Below are positions 9,515 through 19,059 of a stretch of 64,000 nt of DNA, in pieces. Made by a program: the position numbers and the translations under genes. The DNA is from Chromatiales bacterium (GTDB lineage Bacteria; Pseudomonadota; Gammaproteobacteria; Chromatiales; Chromatiaceae), in NCBI GenBank assembly GCA_028284585.1, contig JANQRK010000088.1, forward strand, positions 62,001-126,000, read 5' to 3'. The notes under the pieces were generated by a model. It made no database searches. It had not been told where the DNA came from and worked only from the letters and a program-made list of their open reading frames with translations. Each line of letters begins with the position of its first letter. The stretch's first letter is position 1.

Positions 9515-10393
9515 TCAGCACTCGGCGAGCAATTCGTCGAGCATACGCTCGGCCTGACGGAGATACCCGCCACCGAACAGATTCAGGTGGTTGAGGACGT
9601 GATAGAGGTTGTAAAGGGTCTTGCGTACCCGGTAGCCCGGGTGGATCGGCCAGGCCTCTCGGTAGGCGGCGTAGAAATCCGCGCTGAAACCCCCGAACAG
9701 CTCGGTCATCGCCAGGTCGGCCTCGCGATCTCCATAGTAGGTGGCAGGGTCGTAGATCACCGCCTCCCCAGTGCGCGTGAAGCCGAAGTTGCCGCTCCAC
9801 AAATCGCCATGCAGCAAGGCCGGGGGTGGGTCGTGGTCGATCAGGGCTGCGAATCGCGTTAACAGCTGTTCTCCCCGTGTTTGCAAGCGACCGCCGTGTC
9901 CATTGCGCGCGGCCAACTCGAGCTGAAAGCCCAGTCGCTGGTCGCGCCAAAACCTAACCCAATCTGACTGCCAGGTGTTGGATTGGTGTGTCGCACCGAT
10001 GGTGTTGGCGCGTTGCCAGCCGAAGGCATGACTACCGCAGCGGTGTAGTTCCGCCAGCTGCTGGCCGGCTCGTCGCCAGCCTAGGTTGCTATCGCGCCCG
10101 AACTCGATGTGTTCGAGTACGATGTAGGCGGTGTCGCCATGGCTTCCGGTCAACAGTGCGCGAGGTGCGTACAGAGTGCCCGTCGCGGCCAGTGCATTGA
10201 GGCCCTCTGACTCGGCCTCGAACATGTCGAGCCGGGTGGCGCCGTTGGTCTTGACGAACCAGGATTGGACGCCATCCGACAACGTGAAGGCTTGGTTGAT
10301 GCAGCCGCCGCCTTGTCCGCGGGGTGGCTGAGCTTGGAAGCCGTGACCGGTGGCCTGGGCGATTTGGTCTGCGATTTCGCCCCAGAGACTCAA
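9515..10393 (-). CDS. Fructosamine kinase family protein
   Basis: This 292-residue protein belongs to the fructosamine-3-kinase/YniA family, which phosphorylates ketoamines formed by sugar attack on protein amines. The catalytic motif LLHGDLWSGNFG and the metal-binding VIYDPATYYGDREADLAM are intact, and the N-terminal GGGCINQAFTL forms the glycine-rich ATP loop. Translation starts at a TTG (10393) that overlaps the stop of the HNH gene as TTGA, so the two are translationally coupled. Length matches the family (about 290). Confidence 0.92.
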   Translation of the reverse strand: MSLWGEIADQIAQATGHGFQAQPPRGQGGGCINQAFTLSDGVQSWFVKTNGATRLDMFEAESEGLNALAATGTLYAPRALLTGSHGDTAYIVLEHIEFGRDSNLGWRRAGQQLAELHRCGSHAFGWQRANTIGATHQSNTWQSDWVRFWRDQRLGFQLELAARNGHGGRLQTRGEQLLTRFAALIDHDPPPALLHGDLWSGNFGFTRTGEAVIYDPATYYGDREADLAMTELFGGFSADFYAAYREAWPIHPGYRVRKTLYNLYHVLNHLNLFGGGYLRQAERMLDELLAEC

Positions 10394-10989
10394 GGCCGGG
10401 TTGTCCGGCGTCCGTGGAGACGTTCTCGCAACGGACTGGTGCGCGGGAAATGGGCCCGCAGGAACTCCATCTGATCAGCCAGCACGTTACGGCCTTGCAA
10501 GTAGATATACTCGGCGTGGGTCGGAGTGAAGGGGATCGCCAAGAGTTCCAGGCCGGCCTGCTCCGGGGTCCTGCCGGCCTTGTGGTTGTTGCACCTTGTG
10601 CAGGCAGTGACCACGTTGGTCCATTGGTTGAGACCACCCTGGCTGAGCGGGGTCACGTGGTCGCGCGATAACGATCGGTGGCCGAACTGCCTGCCACAAT
10701 ACAGGCACACATGGTCGTCACGTTCGAATAGCGTCCGATTGCTCAGCGGCGGCGTGTAACTGTCGCGCAGGCGGTGATTGCCGTGGGTCGCCACAATCGA
10801 GTTGATCTCGATCGCACTGCGCCGATGGGTGATAGCGTTGATGCCCCCGTGCAACGTGAACAGCGGCTCGCCGCACACATACGCAATCATGTCGAGGAAG
10901 TGCAGGCGCGCCGCTTGGCGGAAATCTATCCACTCCAACGGCATGCCGGATGCATCGGTACGCAAGATCTGCTGTGTCAGGCCGGGCAC
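10390..10989 (-). CDS. HNH endonuclease
   Basis: A 199-residue protein with a classic HNH zinc-finger nuclease module near residues 95-145: CLYCGRQF, then SRDHVTPLSQGG, then TACTRCNNHKAG. The N-terminal half (LRTDASGMPLEWIDFRQAA) is conserved in a widespread stand-alone bacterial HNH family. The start is GTG at 10989; an internal ATG at 10944 is less likely because LTQQILRTD is part of the family N-terminus. It is co-transcribed with a fructosamine kinase gene. Its target is unknown; nothing nearby looks like a restriction system or phage. Confidence 0.88.
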   Translation of the reverse strand: MPGLTQQILRTDASGMPLEWIDFRQAARLHFLDMIAYVCGEPLFTLHGGINAITHRRSAIEINSIVATHGNHRLRDSYTPPLSNRTLFERDDHVCLYCGRQFGHRSLSRDHVTPLSQGGLNQWTNVVTACTRCNNHKAGRTPEQAGLELLAIPFTPTHAEYIYLQGRNVLADQMEFLRAHFPRTSPLRERLHGRRTTRP

Positions 10990-11192
10990 AGTCGGGCTCT
11001 CAGACGAAACTTGCCCGGTTATTGCATAGTTCGCGGCGCGATTTCAAGGGGCTGCGGTGTGACAAGCTATGGGGAAGCAAGAACAACGGCAGGCCGCGGG
11101 TTGATATCGGGATTTCGCAGCTCTTGAGCGTCGTCCGAAGTAGTTGCTATCCGAACGGTGCCCGCCAGGGTGCGACCGCTGGTGTCGCCCAC

Positions 11193-11391
11193 TTATGCAC
11201 ATTGGTTAGAGATTGGGATCCCTGGGGCCAGACTCTGCTGAAACCCTGTAATAGCATCGTCACATAGTGATTAAGTGATTGATAAAGTTACTTTTTTGGA
11301 GGCTGATAAATTTTTGGTCAATCCGTGCTCACCCGGAGCGGCAAGCAGGTTTCCGGTAGATCCACAGGACTCTTCCACAAAGTTATCCACA
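11193..11391. promoter_or_regulatory. DnaA-box cluster around an AT-rich stretch, upstream of priA
   Basis: This lies in the 490-bp gap between the HNH gene and priA. Two perfect DnaA boxes occur: TTATGCACA at 11193-11201 and TTATCCACA at 11383-11391. Three TCCACA cores (11361, 11374, 11386) are spaced 13 and 12 bp apart. Between the outer boxes is an AT-rich stretch (about 11261-11320) with two AGTGATT direct repeats at 11266 and 11274. The layout resembles a small origin or a DnaA-controlled promoter. No dnaA, dnaN or gyrB gene is present, so a role in regulating priA is as likely as origin function. Confidence 0.5.
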
Positions 11392-11479
11392 ACTGGTGTG
11401 AATTTTTTGTGGGGAGCCTGGCCTGGCGGTTTGAGGGTACGCCGTGCGCACCGCACTGGTAGGCCTCGAATCCCACCCC

Positions 11480-13675
11480 ATGACTGAGCGTGTCATCCGG
11501 GTCGCGATCGCTGCACCCCTGCATAGGGTATTCGATTACCGCCTTTCGACCTGGGAAGCTGCAGTTGGCTGCCGTGTGCGCGTGCCCTTCGGTCGAACCC
11601 GAGCGATCGGTGTGATCCTTGCCGTGGATGTTCGCAGCGATCTGCCAACCGATCGGCTGAGGTCGGTAGAACAGGTACTGGATCGTGTGCCCTTGTTGGG
11701 TATTGACGATCTGGCGTTCCTGCAGTGGGTTGCAGACTACTACCGCCACCCGGTGGGTGAAGTCGTGGCTGGCGCATTGCCGCTGCGTCTGCGCAAGGGT
11801 GCTGCCGTAACACCGCTTGGTGAGGCCGTTTGGGCCTTGACCCCGGCCGGTGCCGAACAGGTCGAGGCACATTTGTCGCGTGCCCCGCGCCAAATGGAAC
11901 TGTTGGCTTGGTTGGCCGGGCAGCCCGGTCAGATGGCGACGCCGACCCAGCTGCGCGACGCGCTTGGCGACGTGGCCCGCACGCTGCGTGCAGTGCGCGC
12001 CAAGGATTGGGTCGAGGCGCGTGAGTCGGCGGCGGTCGTTGACCCCTTACCAGTCGTGCAATCCGCAACAGTACTCAATCCACAACAGGCCGCGGTGATC
12101 GAGCAGCTCGGCACCTGCCGAGCAGGTTTCAGCGTAGCGTTACTCGACGGCGTGACTGGTAGCGGCAAAACCGAGGTCTATCTACGGTTGGCGGCGTCGG
12201 TGCTGGCCCAGGGGCGATCGGTACTGGTGCTGGTGCCCGAGATTTCACTTACACCGCAGCTGCTGGGCCGTTTTAGCGAGCGGCTCGGGAGCACCGTCCG
12301 AGTTTTGCATTCTGGATTGAATGAACGCGAACGTGAACAGACTTGGCATCGATTAGCTCGGGGTCTGTCGCGGGTCTTGTTGGGGACGCGCTCGGCGATC
12401 TTTGCCCCAATCGCCGATCTGGGGCTGGTGGTCGTCGACGAGGAGCATGACCCGTCGTTTAAGCAGACCGAGGGCCTGCGCTATTCGGCGCGTGATCTTG
12501 CCGTCGTGCGGGCGCGACGGGCTGGTTGCCCGGTGATATTGGGCTCGGCGACACCTGCGCTGGAGAGCCTGCGTAACGTCGAGTCGGGGCGCTATCGTCA
12601 CATGCGCCTTGAGCAGCGCGCAGGTGCTGCAGCGAGCCCGCGGATTGATCTGCTGGATATTCGTGACCAGCCTCTGCACGCGGGCCTGAGCGAGCCGCTG
12701 TTGGATAGCGTTGCAGCGGCGCTCGCGCGTGAAGAACAAGTGATACTGTTTCTCAACCGGCGCGGTTATGCCCCGGTATTGAGTTGCTTCAGTTGTGGCT
12801 GGCTATCGGATTGTCCGCGCTGCGATGCCCGCCAGACCTTGCACCGTGGCAGCGGTTTGCTGTGGTGCCACCATTGTGGAACCCGACGCAGGGTACCGCG
12901 CAGCTGCCCAGCGTGCGGTGCCACCGGCTTGCAGCCGCTGGGGCAGGGCACAGAGCGCCTAGAGGTCTTTCTCGCCGAGCGCTTCGCTGGTGTCCCTTTG
13001 ATCCGTGTCGATCGGGATGCCACCGCACGCCGCGGTGCCCTCGAGCGTCAGCTAGCGCGGCTGCAAGTGGCGCGCTCGGCACTGCTGGTCGGTACCCAAA
13101 TGCTGGCCAAGGGGCACCACTTCCCGCGGGTCACTCTGGTCGGGGTCGTGGATGCAGATGGCGGTCTGTACAGTGCCGATTTTCGTGGCACAGAGCGCAT
13201 GGCCCAGCTGTTAGTGCAGGTGGCGGGGCGCGCTGGGCGCGGCGATCTGCCCGGCCGCGTACTGATCCAAACACGCTTCCCAGAGCATCCATTGCTCAAC
13301 ACGCTGGTACGGCAAGGGTATCCAGCGTTTGCCGCGGCGGCCTTGCGCGAGCGACGGGCGGCCTGTCTGCCACCCTATAGCCATCAGGCGCTGGTGCGCG
13401 CGGAAGCGGTGCGTGCGGAGCACGCGGAGGAGTTTCTCGAGCGGCTTGCGGCCTGGGCCGGTGCCGAGGCCCAGGCCGGGGTCGAGCTGTGGGGGCCGGT
13501 CCCGGCGCCCATGACCCGACGGGCCGGTCGCCATCGGGTGCATTTGTTGATGCAGGCGACCTGCCGCGAGGCGCTGCACGCCTTGTTGCACGGTCTGCCT
13601 GAGCATGTGGCGGGGCTGCGTGGCGCGCGCCGCGTGCGCTGGAGCCTAGATGTCGATCCCGTTGACTTGTACTGA
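11480..13675 (+). CDS. priA: Primosomal protein N' (replication restart helicase PriA)
   Basis: The ATG at 11480 gives 731 residues, almost the E. coli length, starting MTERVIRVAIAAPLHRVFDYRL; a GTG 12 codons upstream is possible. The N-terminal DNA-binding domain is followed by helicase motif I GVTGSGKTEVYLRL and motif II VVDEEHDPSFKQ. The zinc-binding region has four CxxC pairs (CFSCGW, CPRCDA, CHHCGT, CPACGA). Late helicase motifs include LVGTQMLAKGHHF and QVAGRAGRG. PriA reloads the replicative helicase at stalled forks. The upstream region contains DnaA boxes, unusual for this gene. Confidence 0.96.
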   Translation: MTERVIRVAIAAPLHRVFDYRLSTWEAAVGCRVRVPFGRTRAIGVILAVDVRSDLPTDRLRSVEQVLDRVPLLGIDDLAFLQWVADYYRHPVGEVVAGALPLRLRKGAAVTPLGEAVWALTPAGAEQVEAHLSRAPRQMELLAWLAGQPGQMATPTQLRDALGDVARTLRAVRAKDWVEARESAAVVDPLPVVQSATVLNPQQAAVIEQLGTCRAGFSVALLDGVTGSGKTEVYLRLAASVLAQGRSVLVLVPEISLTPQLLGRFSERLGSTVRVLHSGLNEREREQTWHRLARGLSRVLLGTRSAIFAPIADLGLVVVDEEHDPSFKQTEGLRYSARDLAVVRARRAGCPVILGSATPALESLRNVESGRYRHMRLEQRAGAAASPRIDLLDIRDQPLHAGLSEPLLDSVAAALAREEQVILFLNRRGYAPVLSCFSCGWLSDCPRCDARQTLHRGSGLLWCHHCGTRRRVPRSCPACGATGLQPLGQGTERLEVFLAERFAGVPLIRVDRDATARRGALERQLARLQVARSALLVGTQMLAKGHHFPRVTLVGVVDADGGLYSADFRGTERMAQLLVQVAGRAGRGDLPGRVLIQTRFPEHPLLNTLVRQGYPAFAAAALRERRAACLPPYSHQALVRAEAVRAEHAEEFLERLAAWAGAEAQAGVELWGPVPAPMTRRAGRHRVHLLMQATCREALHALLHGLPEHVAGLRGARRVRWSLDVDPVDLY

Positions 13676-13789
13676 GGCCGGTGCGGTGCAGCCTGTGTTT
13701 TGGTCTGCTGACCGTGCTGTCCGGTGCCCTATCTGTTTCGGATCCTGCTATCCTTTTGCGCCCTTGATTAGGCTCGGTAGTGTGCAACG

Positions 13790-15550
13790 ATGAAACCGCT
13801 GATTGCCGATCTGGTAAGGCGTGCCCTCGATGCACTGGTCGCCGAGGGGATATTGTCCGCTGAGGATCTCTGTTCGTCGGTGATCGAACGCGCCCGAGAT
13901 GCGGCGCATGGCGACTTCGCGAGCAATGCGGCATTGCTCAACAGCAAGGCGGCAAAAATGCGTCCGCGCGACCTGGCGGAACGCCTGGTGGCGTGTTTAC
14001 CGGAATCCGATGAGGTCAGCGAGGTGGCGATCGCCGGTCCCGGTTTTATCAACTTCCGCTTGGCCAACAGCGCCTACTGGACACTGATTCCGCAGATCCT
14101 CGAACAGGGTCGCGCGTTTGGGCGCAGCCAGCTCGGGGCGGGCCGGCGGGTCCAGGTGGAATTCGTATCGGCCAATCCAACTGGCCCTCTGCATGTCGGG
14201 CATGGGCGGGGTGCCGCCTATGGTGCGGTGGTTGCAGATTTGCTTGCTGCGGTCGGCTATCAGGTGCACCGCGAATACTATGTCAACGACGCCGGACGCC
14301 AGATGGATATCCTCGCGACGTCGATCTGGCTGCGCTATCTCGAGTTGTGTGGCGAGGACTTGGCGTTCCCGAGTAACGGCTACAAAGGTGGCTATGTGGG
14401 CGACATCGCCGCGCAGCTACGCCGTGAGCACGGCGATGCTTACCGCTGCTCGATCGACCAGTTGTTCGCGCAGGTCCCCCCGGACGAACCAGCGGGCGGC
14501 GATAAGGAGGCGCACATCGACGCTTTGATCGCTGCCGCCAAGCAGCGGCTCGGTGAAGACAGCTATCGGCGAGTCTTGGACACAGGTTTGACGGTGATCC
14601 TGGACGATATCCGTAGCGATCTTGGCCAGTTCGGTATCCATTACGAGGAATGGTATTCGGAACGTGCATTGGTCGAATCGGGCGCTGTCAACAAGGCCAT
14701 TGATCGCCTGCGTTCCGCTGGGCATTTATACGAGAAGGAGGGGGCTTGGTGGTTCCGCTCAAGCGATTTCGGTGACGAGAAGGATCGTGTCGTGGTGCGT
14801 GACAACGGGCAGACTACTTATTTTGCATCGGACATCGCCTACCACCTGGATAAGCTCGATCGGGGTTTCGATTGGGTGATCGATGTTTGGGGAGCCGATC
14901 ACCACGGCTATGTGCCGCGCGTCAAGGCGGCGTTGCAGGCGACCGGTAACGAGGCCGCGCGACTCGAGGTGCTGCTGGTGCAGTTCGCGGTGCTCTACCG
15001 AAGTGGCGAGAAGGTTCAGATGTCGACTCGTTCAGGCGAGTTCGTCACCTTGCGTGAACTACGCGAAGAGGTCGGGTGCGACGCGGCACGTTTCTTCTAC
15101 GTAATGCGCAAGAGCGAGCAGCATATGGATTTCGATCTCGACCTGGCCAAGTCACAGTCGAGCGATAATCCTGTGTACTATGTGCAATACGCCCATGCCC
15201 GCATCCACGCCGTGCTGCGCCAGGCCGAGGAGCGGAAAATCGACGTTCATCCCAGCGCTGGTGTGACCCATTTGGAATGTCTGGTGGAGGGCCAAGAGCT
15301 GACCCTGATGAAGACACTGTCGCGCTATCCCGAGGTCGTGGAGTCGGCAGCAACCGGCCACGAACCACACCAATTGACGCAGTATTTGCGCGAGCTAGCC
15401 AATGATTTTCACACCTACTACAACGCGCACCAGTTTCTGGTCGATGATACCGGTTTGCGTGATGCCAGGATCAAATTGATCCTGGCAACCCGCGAAGTCT
15501 TGCGCTGCGGACTGGGCCTGCTCGGCGTTTCGGCCCCGGAGCAAATGTAA
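13790..15550 (+). CDS. argS: Arginyl-tRNA synthetase
   Basis: At 586 residues this is a standard class I ArgRS. The N-terminal additional domain ([16 protein letters not shown]) is followed by the HIGH-type motif [15 protein letters not shown] and [12 protein letters not shown]. The KMSKS position reads [11 protein letters not shown], the non-canonical form common in ArgRS. The C-terminal anticodon-binding domain holds the tail of conserved residues near [13 protein letters not shown] and [14 protein letters not shown]. It is followed closely by the SPOR-domain gene, a linkage frequent in gammaproteobacteria. Confidence 0.97.
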   Translation: MKPLIADLVRRALDALVAEGILSAEDLCSSVIERARDAAHGDFASNAALLNSKAAKMRPRDLAERLVACLPESDEVSEVAIAGPGFINFRLANSAYWTLIPQILEQGRAFGRSQLGAGRRVQVEFVSANPTGPLHVGHGRGAAYGAVVADLLAAVGYQVHREYYVNDAGRQMDILATSIWLRYLELCGEDLAFPSNGYKGGYVGDIAAQLRREHGDAYRCSIDQLFAQVPPDEPAGGDKEAHIDALIAAAKQRLGEDSYRRVLDTGLTVILDDIRSDLGQFGIHYEEWYSERALVESGAVNKAIDRLRSAGHLYEKEGAWWFRSSDFGDEKDRVVVRDNGQTTYFASDIAYHLDKLDRGFDWVIDVWGADHHGYVPRVKAALQATGNEAARLEVLLVQFAVLYRSGEKVQMSTRSGEFVTLRELREEVGCDAARFFYVMRKSEQHMDFDLDLAKSQSSDNPVYYVQYAHARIHAVLRQAEERKIDVHPSAGVTHLECLVEGQELTLMKTLSRYPEVVESAATGHEPHQLTQYLRELANDFHTYYNAHQFLVDDTGLRDARIKLILATREVLRCGLGLLGVSAPEQM

Positions 15551-15651
15551 GCGCATTAGACTGGTCGCGCCTGGCCAACGGATCGGGCTAGAATCGCGAT
15601 CCCCAAACCTGTGCTCCGCGAAGGATTCGAAGCGGCGCCACCGCAACCGCC

Positions 15652-16236
15652 GTGCCTCGAGACTACAAACATCGCGCCCAGAAGAGACCGCCGAAGAAAC
15701 CCCTGCCCGCCTGGCTGTGGTTGGTCACTGGTGTGTTGCTCGGCGGATTCGTCGTGGGACTGATCTGGCTCGATGGCCAATCTCTCGAGCCGGGCGGCGA
15801 CCCGGCCGCCGGCCGGCCCGACCAGGCTGCGCAGGAAACGCGCCCGGCCGCTGCATCGCGCGCCGAGGAGCCGGTTCGCCCGAAGCCGCGCTTCGACTTT
15901 TACGATATGTTGCCGGAGATGGAGGTGGTGGTCCCTGAAGCCGAGCAGAGCAACATCCCGGCGCCTAAGATCGTGCCGCCGGAGTCTGTGGTGGCAAAGC
16001 GCTATCTAGTGCAGATCGGCTCTTTTCGGCGCACCGCTGATGCCGACCGACTGAAGGCGCAGCTGGCGTTGCTCGGCATCGAAGCCAAGGTGGTGGCGGC
16101 GCGTATCGGTGCGCAGGAGACCCGCTATCGGGTGCGCTCCGGCCCGTATCGCGATCAGGCTGCGCTGAAAAAGGTACGGCAACGCCTTGCCGACAACGGA
16201 TTCAATGGCATGGTGATTCGGCTCAATGCCGACTAG
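15652..16236 (+). CDS. SPOR-domain cell-division protein, FtsN-like
   Basis: A 194-residue bitopic membrane protein. It starts at GTG 15652 (MPRDYKHRAQKRPPKK) with a basic cytoplasmic tail, then one transmembrane helix (LWLVTGVLLGGFVVGLIWL), a flexible periplasmic linker rich in Pro, Ala and Glu, and a C-terminal SPOR domain (KRYLVQIGSFRRTADADRLKAQLA through NGMVIRLN) that binds denuded septal peptidoglycan. The layout matches FtsN-like proteins found after argS. Its TAG stop (16234-16236) lies inside the left end of the 261-bp repeat element, which begins CTAG. Confidence 0.9.
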   Translation: MPRDYKHRAQKRPPKKPLPAWLWLVTGVLLGGFVVGLIWLDGQSLEPGGDPAAGRPDQAAQETRPAAASRAEEPVRPKPRFDFYDMLPEMEVVVPEAEQSNIPAPKIVPPESVVAKRYLVQIGSFRRTADADRLKAQLALLGIEAKVVAARIGAQETRYRVRSGPYRDQAALKKVRQRLADNGFNGMVIRLNAD

Positions 16237-16493
16237 CCCGAATATCTCATCAGCATCCCGAAAGCCGACGGAATTCGCAGCCGCTGTGGCGCCGGTTTGG
16301 AACAAAAGTGATAGCCATAGCTATCGCTTGTGTGAAAACCAAGCCACGGCGAGCGAGAAACTGTCGGCATCGGGATAGAACAACGCCGGGTACAAACTGC
16401 GCCTGCCAAATTTTCCGTCATCAGAGATTTTCTCTCTTGTGCTCAGCAGCTTGCGAGGCAGGCGTTGTTCGGCTGGTGAGATATTCGGGCTAG
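16233..16493. repeat. 261-bp MITE-like element, copy B (intact inverted repeats)
   Basis: The left end CTAGCCCGAATATCTCATCAGC (written here as 16233-16254) and the reverse complement of the right end (16472-16493) agree at 21 of 22 bases. The body matches copy A at 3458-3718 in inverted orientation and equal length. An internal hairpin GATAGC-CATA-GCTATC lies near 16309-16324. CTAG flanks both ends; insertion into CTAG with TA duplication is typical of IS630-family elements, so this may be a non-autonomous IS630-type MITE. No transposase is present in the window. Confidence 0.85.
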
Positions 16494-16505
16494 GGTTACT
16501 GACCG

Positions 16506-17300
16506 TCACGGCTCGTCTGGGCGATCAATTGCCTGCGCCGCAAGCCAAGCGCCAATGCTGTGGAGCAAATAGTCTTGCATTCCAGGAAAACCTGCCTTGG
16601 CACCAGGTAAGGACGCCTGCCGATATTTCAGATTGGCAGCTGCGGCACGGCGCCGCAACGCGGCGTTACGAGTGATGTGGGCGCTGTCGCGTTCGGCGTA
16701 GATATCCAAAACCGGTAGCTGCAGCTCGCCGAGGCTGGTCAGGTCGTCGTTCGCTGCATCGTCCTGTAGCGCGCTACTCACCATCACGAGCGCGAGTAAC
16801 CCAGGTGGCTGCCGGTCCTTGGCGAATCGCAGGGCGATCGACGCGCTGTCACCCAACGCGATGATCGAGTAGTTGGTCAGCTCGCGTTGTGCCAGCCAAT
16901 CTAGCCCGGCCTGCAGACGCGCCGTCAGCATGTCACCGCGGGCGAGCCAACGGGATCGCGTCTCGCCGGAGTACGCGGCGGGTAGCTCGAGCGCCAGGGT
17001 GTCCCAACCGGCCGCGCTCAGGCCCAGGCGCAGCGGGCGAATCACCTCGCGGCTATTCAGGTTGGTACCTTGGTCGTGCAGGAGGAGTGCTGCGCCGCGT
17101 CCGGGTAGGGCCGGTTCGTGGGATAAGTACAAGGCTACGAAGCCGCGTTCGCTGGCTTGGAGCTCAATGAGTTCACCGGTCAGACCACCGGCTGTCGCGA
17201 GGCGCGCTGCCGCCTGTGAAGCGTCAATCGCGCCGCTTTGCCTGGCCGTTACCAGGCACCCGATACAGAGGATTAGGCTGGCCAGCGAGATTTTGGTCAT
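16506..17300 (-). CDS. DUF3530 family secreted alpha/beta-hydrolase-like protein
   Basis: The ATG at 17300 gives 264 residues with a signal peptide (MTKISLASLILCIGCLVTA). The mature part has an alpha/beta-hydrolase character: GAALLLHDQGTNLNSREVI followed by GWDTLALELP, an ALGDSASIALRFA nucleophile-elbow-like segment with Ser, and LPVLDIYAERDSAHI near the expected Asp position. It fits the DUF3530 family, which is periplasmic and poorly characterised. The gene end lies 13 bp from repeat copy B. It faces away from rpe. The substrate is unknown. Confidence 0.78.
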   Translation of the reverse strand: MTKISLASLILCIGCLVTARQSGAIDASQAAARLATAGGLTGELIELQASERGFVALYLSHEPALPGRGAALLLHDQGTNLNSREVIRPLRLGLSAAGWDTLALELPAAYSGETRSRWLARGDMLTARLQAGLDWLAQRELTNYSIIALGDSASIALRFAKDRQPPGLLALVMVSSALQDDAANDDLTSLGELQLPVLDIYAERDSAHITRNAALRRRAAAANLKYRQASLPGAKAGFPGMQDYLLHSIGAWLAAQAIDRPDEP

Positions 17301-17432
17301 TGCTTGGTGGCTGCAAAGCACGGCGCTATCCGGTAAAATTTCGGGTTCATTTTTTTCGACACGCCTAGTCTAGCTGGGTGTTGAGAACAACCACTTTCAT
17401 TTGCGCCGGTCCGCCGGCCAAGGAGCGACGAA

Positions 17433-18122
17433 ATGGCAGACTATGCGATCGCACCGTCCATTCTTTCGGCCGACTTCGCGCGCCTCGGCGAGGAGTGCGA
17501 CAATGTTTTGGCCGCCGGGGCCGACATCATCCATTTCGACGTGATGGACAATCACTATGTCCCGAACTTGACCATTGGTCCACTGGTCTGCGAGGCCTTG
17601 CGCAAGCACGGCATTAGCGCGCCGATCGACGTTCATCTCATGGTCAGCCCGGTGGACCGCATCGTGGGTGATTTTGCCAACGCCGGGGCGAGTTACATCA
17701 CCTTTCATCCCGAGGCCTCCGAACACATCGATCGCACACTGCAGTTGATCAAGGGTGAAGGCTGCAAGGCGGGCCTGGTGTTCAACCCAGCGACGCCGTT
17801 GACCTACCTAGACTATGTGATCGATAAGATCGACATGATCCTGCTGATGTCGGTCAACCCAGGTTTCGGGGGACAAAGTTTCATCCCCTCGGCGCTCGAC
17901 AAGCTCGGGCAAGTGCGCGAGATCATCGATGCCTCAGGGCGTGACATACGCCTGGAGATCGATGGTGGTGTGAAGGTCGACAATATCGGGCAGATCGCCG
18001 CGGCCGGTGCGGATACCTTCGTGTCTGGCTCGGGTTTGTTCAGTAAGGGCCAAGACGGCGATCCGAATCGCTATGACAGCATTGTCGCTGAAATGCGCAG
18101 TGAACTCGCCAAGGCCCAATGA
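17433..18122 (+). CDS. rpe: Ribulose-phosphate 3-epimerase
   Basis: A 229-residue TIM-barrel enzyme that interconverts ribulose 5-phosphate and xylulose 5-phosphate in the pentose phosphate and Calvin cycles. Conserved motifs are [16 protein letters not shown], the metal-binding [15 protein letters not shown] and [18 protein letters not shown], and the phosphate-binding EIDGGVK and [13 protein letters not shown]. An AAGGAG-like site precedes the ATG. Its stop lies 28 bp before gph, forming the rpe-gph pair that often precedes trpE in gammaproteobacteria. Confidence 0.96.
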   Translation: MADYAIAPSILSADFARLGEECDNVLAAGADIIHFDVMDNHYVPNLTIGPLVCEALRKHGISAPIDVHLMVSPVDRIVGDFANAGASYITFHPEASEHIDRTLQLIKGEGCKAGLVFNPATPLTYLDYVIDKIDMILLMSVNPGFGGQSFIPSALDKLGQVREIIDASGRDIRLEIDGGVKVDNIGQIAAAGADTFVSGSGLFSKGQDGDPNRYDSIVAEMRSELAKAQ

Positions 18123-18150
18123 GGTGCTCCATGCCCGGGTCGGTTCAGAG

Positions 18151-18819
18151 ATGAACCTGCGGCGGCCCAGCATGGTCCTGATCGACGTCGATGGGACCTT
18201 GGTCGATAGCGTCCCGGATTTGACGTTCTGCGTCGACGAGATGATGAGAAAGCTTGGGCGTGAACGCCATGGTGAGACCCGGGTACGCAACTGGGTAGGC
18301 AATGGTGTCGAGCGCCTGGTAAAGCGGGCGCTGGTCGGACAGCTCGATGGTGAACCAAGCGACGAGGAATTTAACCGCGCCTATCCGCTGTTTCTCGAGC
18401 TGTACGCGGCCAACACTTCGCAACGCTCGCGTCTCTATCCGGGGGTCCGCGAGGGCCTTGATTATTTGAAGACACGTGGTTACAAGTTGGGATGCGTGAC
18501 CAACAAGGCGGCGCAGTTCACAGTGCCGCTGCTCAAGGACATGGGTATTTACGATGAGTTTGGGATCGTAGTGTCCGGTGACACTTTATCGGTTAAAAAA
18601 CCCGATCCACTGCCCCTACTGCACGCCGCCGAGCATTTCGGCGTCGGTCCCCATGAGTCACTGATGCTTGGCGATTCGAGGAGCGACGTGACCGCCGCCC
18701 GGGCGGCCGGCTTTCAGATCATTTGCCTTAGCTATGGCTACAATCACGGCGAGGACATCCGCCAGTATGCACCGGATGCCGTTATCGATTCGATGGCGGA
18801 GCTGCCGACGCTGGTTTGA
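18151..18819 (+). CDS. gph: Phosphoglycolate phosphatase
   Basis: The ATG at 18151 gives 222 residues (MNLRRPSMVLIDVDGTLVDS), in agreement with the family; longer frames overlap rpe. HAD-superfamily motifs are complete: DVDGTLVDS with the nucleophile Asp, CVTNKAAQF, SVKKPDPLPLLHA with the motif-III Lys, and LMLGDSRSDVTAARAAGF. It removes phosphate from 2-phosphoglycolate, made by DNA repair and by the oxygenase activity of RuBisCO. Together with rpe it would serve an autotroph, though both also occur in heterotrophs. Confidence 0.93.
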   Translation: MNLRRPSMVLIDVDGTLVDSVPDLTFCVDEMMRKLGRERHGETRVRNWVGNGVERLVKRALVGQLDGEPSDEEFNRAYPLFLELYAANTSQRSRLYPGVREGLDYLKTRGYKLGCVTNKAAQFTVPLLKDMGIYDEFGIVVSGDTLSVKKPDPLPLLHAAEHFGVGPHESLMLGDSRSDVTAARAAGFQIICLSYGYNHGEDIRQYAPDAVIDSMAELPTLV

Positions 18820-19059
18820 AGCGGACGAGCGAGTTCATCCCGGTTTCGGGCCAATCCGCCATGCTGCGGGTCCAAGGTTGTTAGCATCCGTCTTGGCGCG
18901 GTAGGTCTTTTTGGCTAAGGTTGCGGTCTGTTGGGTTCCAATCACTCTCCTAGTCATGACGTACTTCACACAGAGCAAGGTGCTAGAAGCCGACACACGA
19001 TGGCGCGGCTGATGCTGCGCGTTCGCGATTTCGGTGCCTATTCATGTGTGGAGTAAATA

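Noticed and set aside
18999..19055. 18-codon frame directly upstream of trpE as a possible leader peptide
   Set aside because: It has no tryptophan codon and no attenuator hairpin follows.
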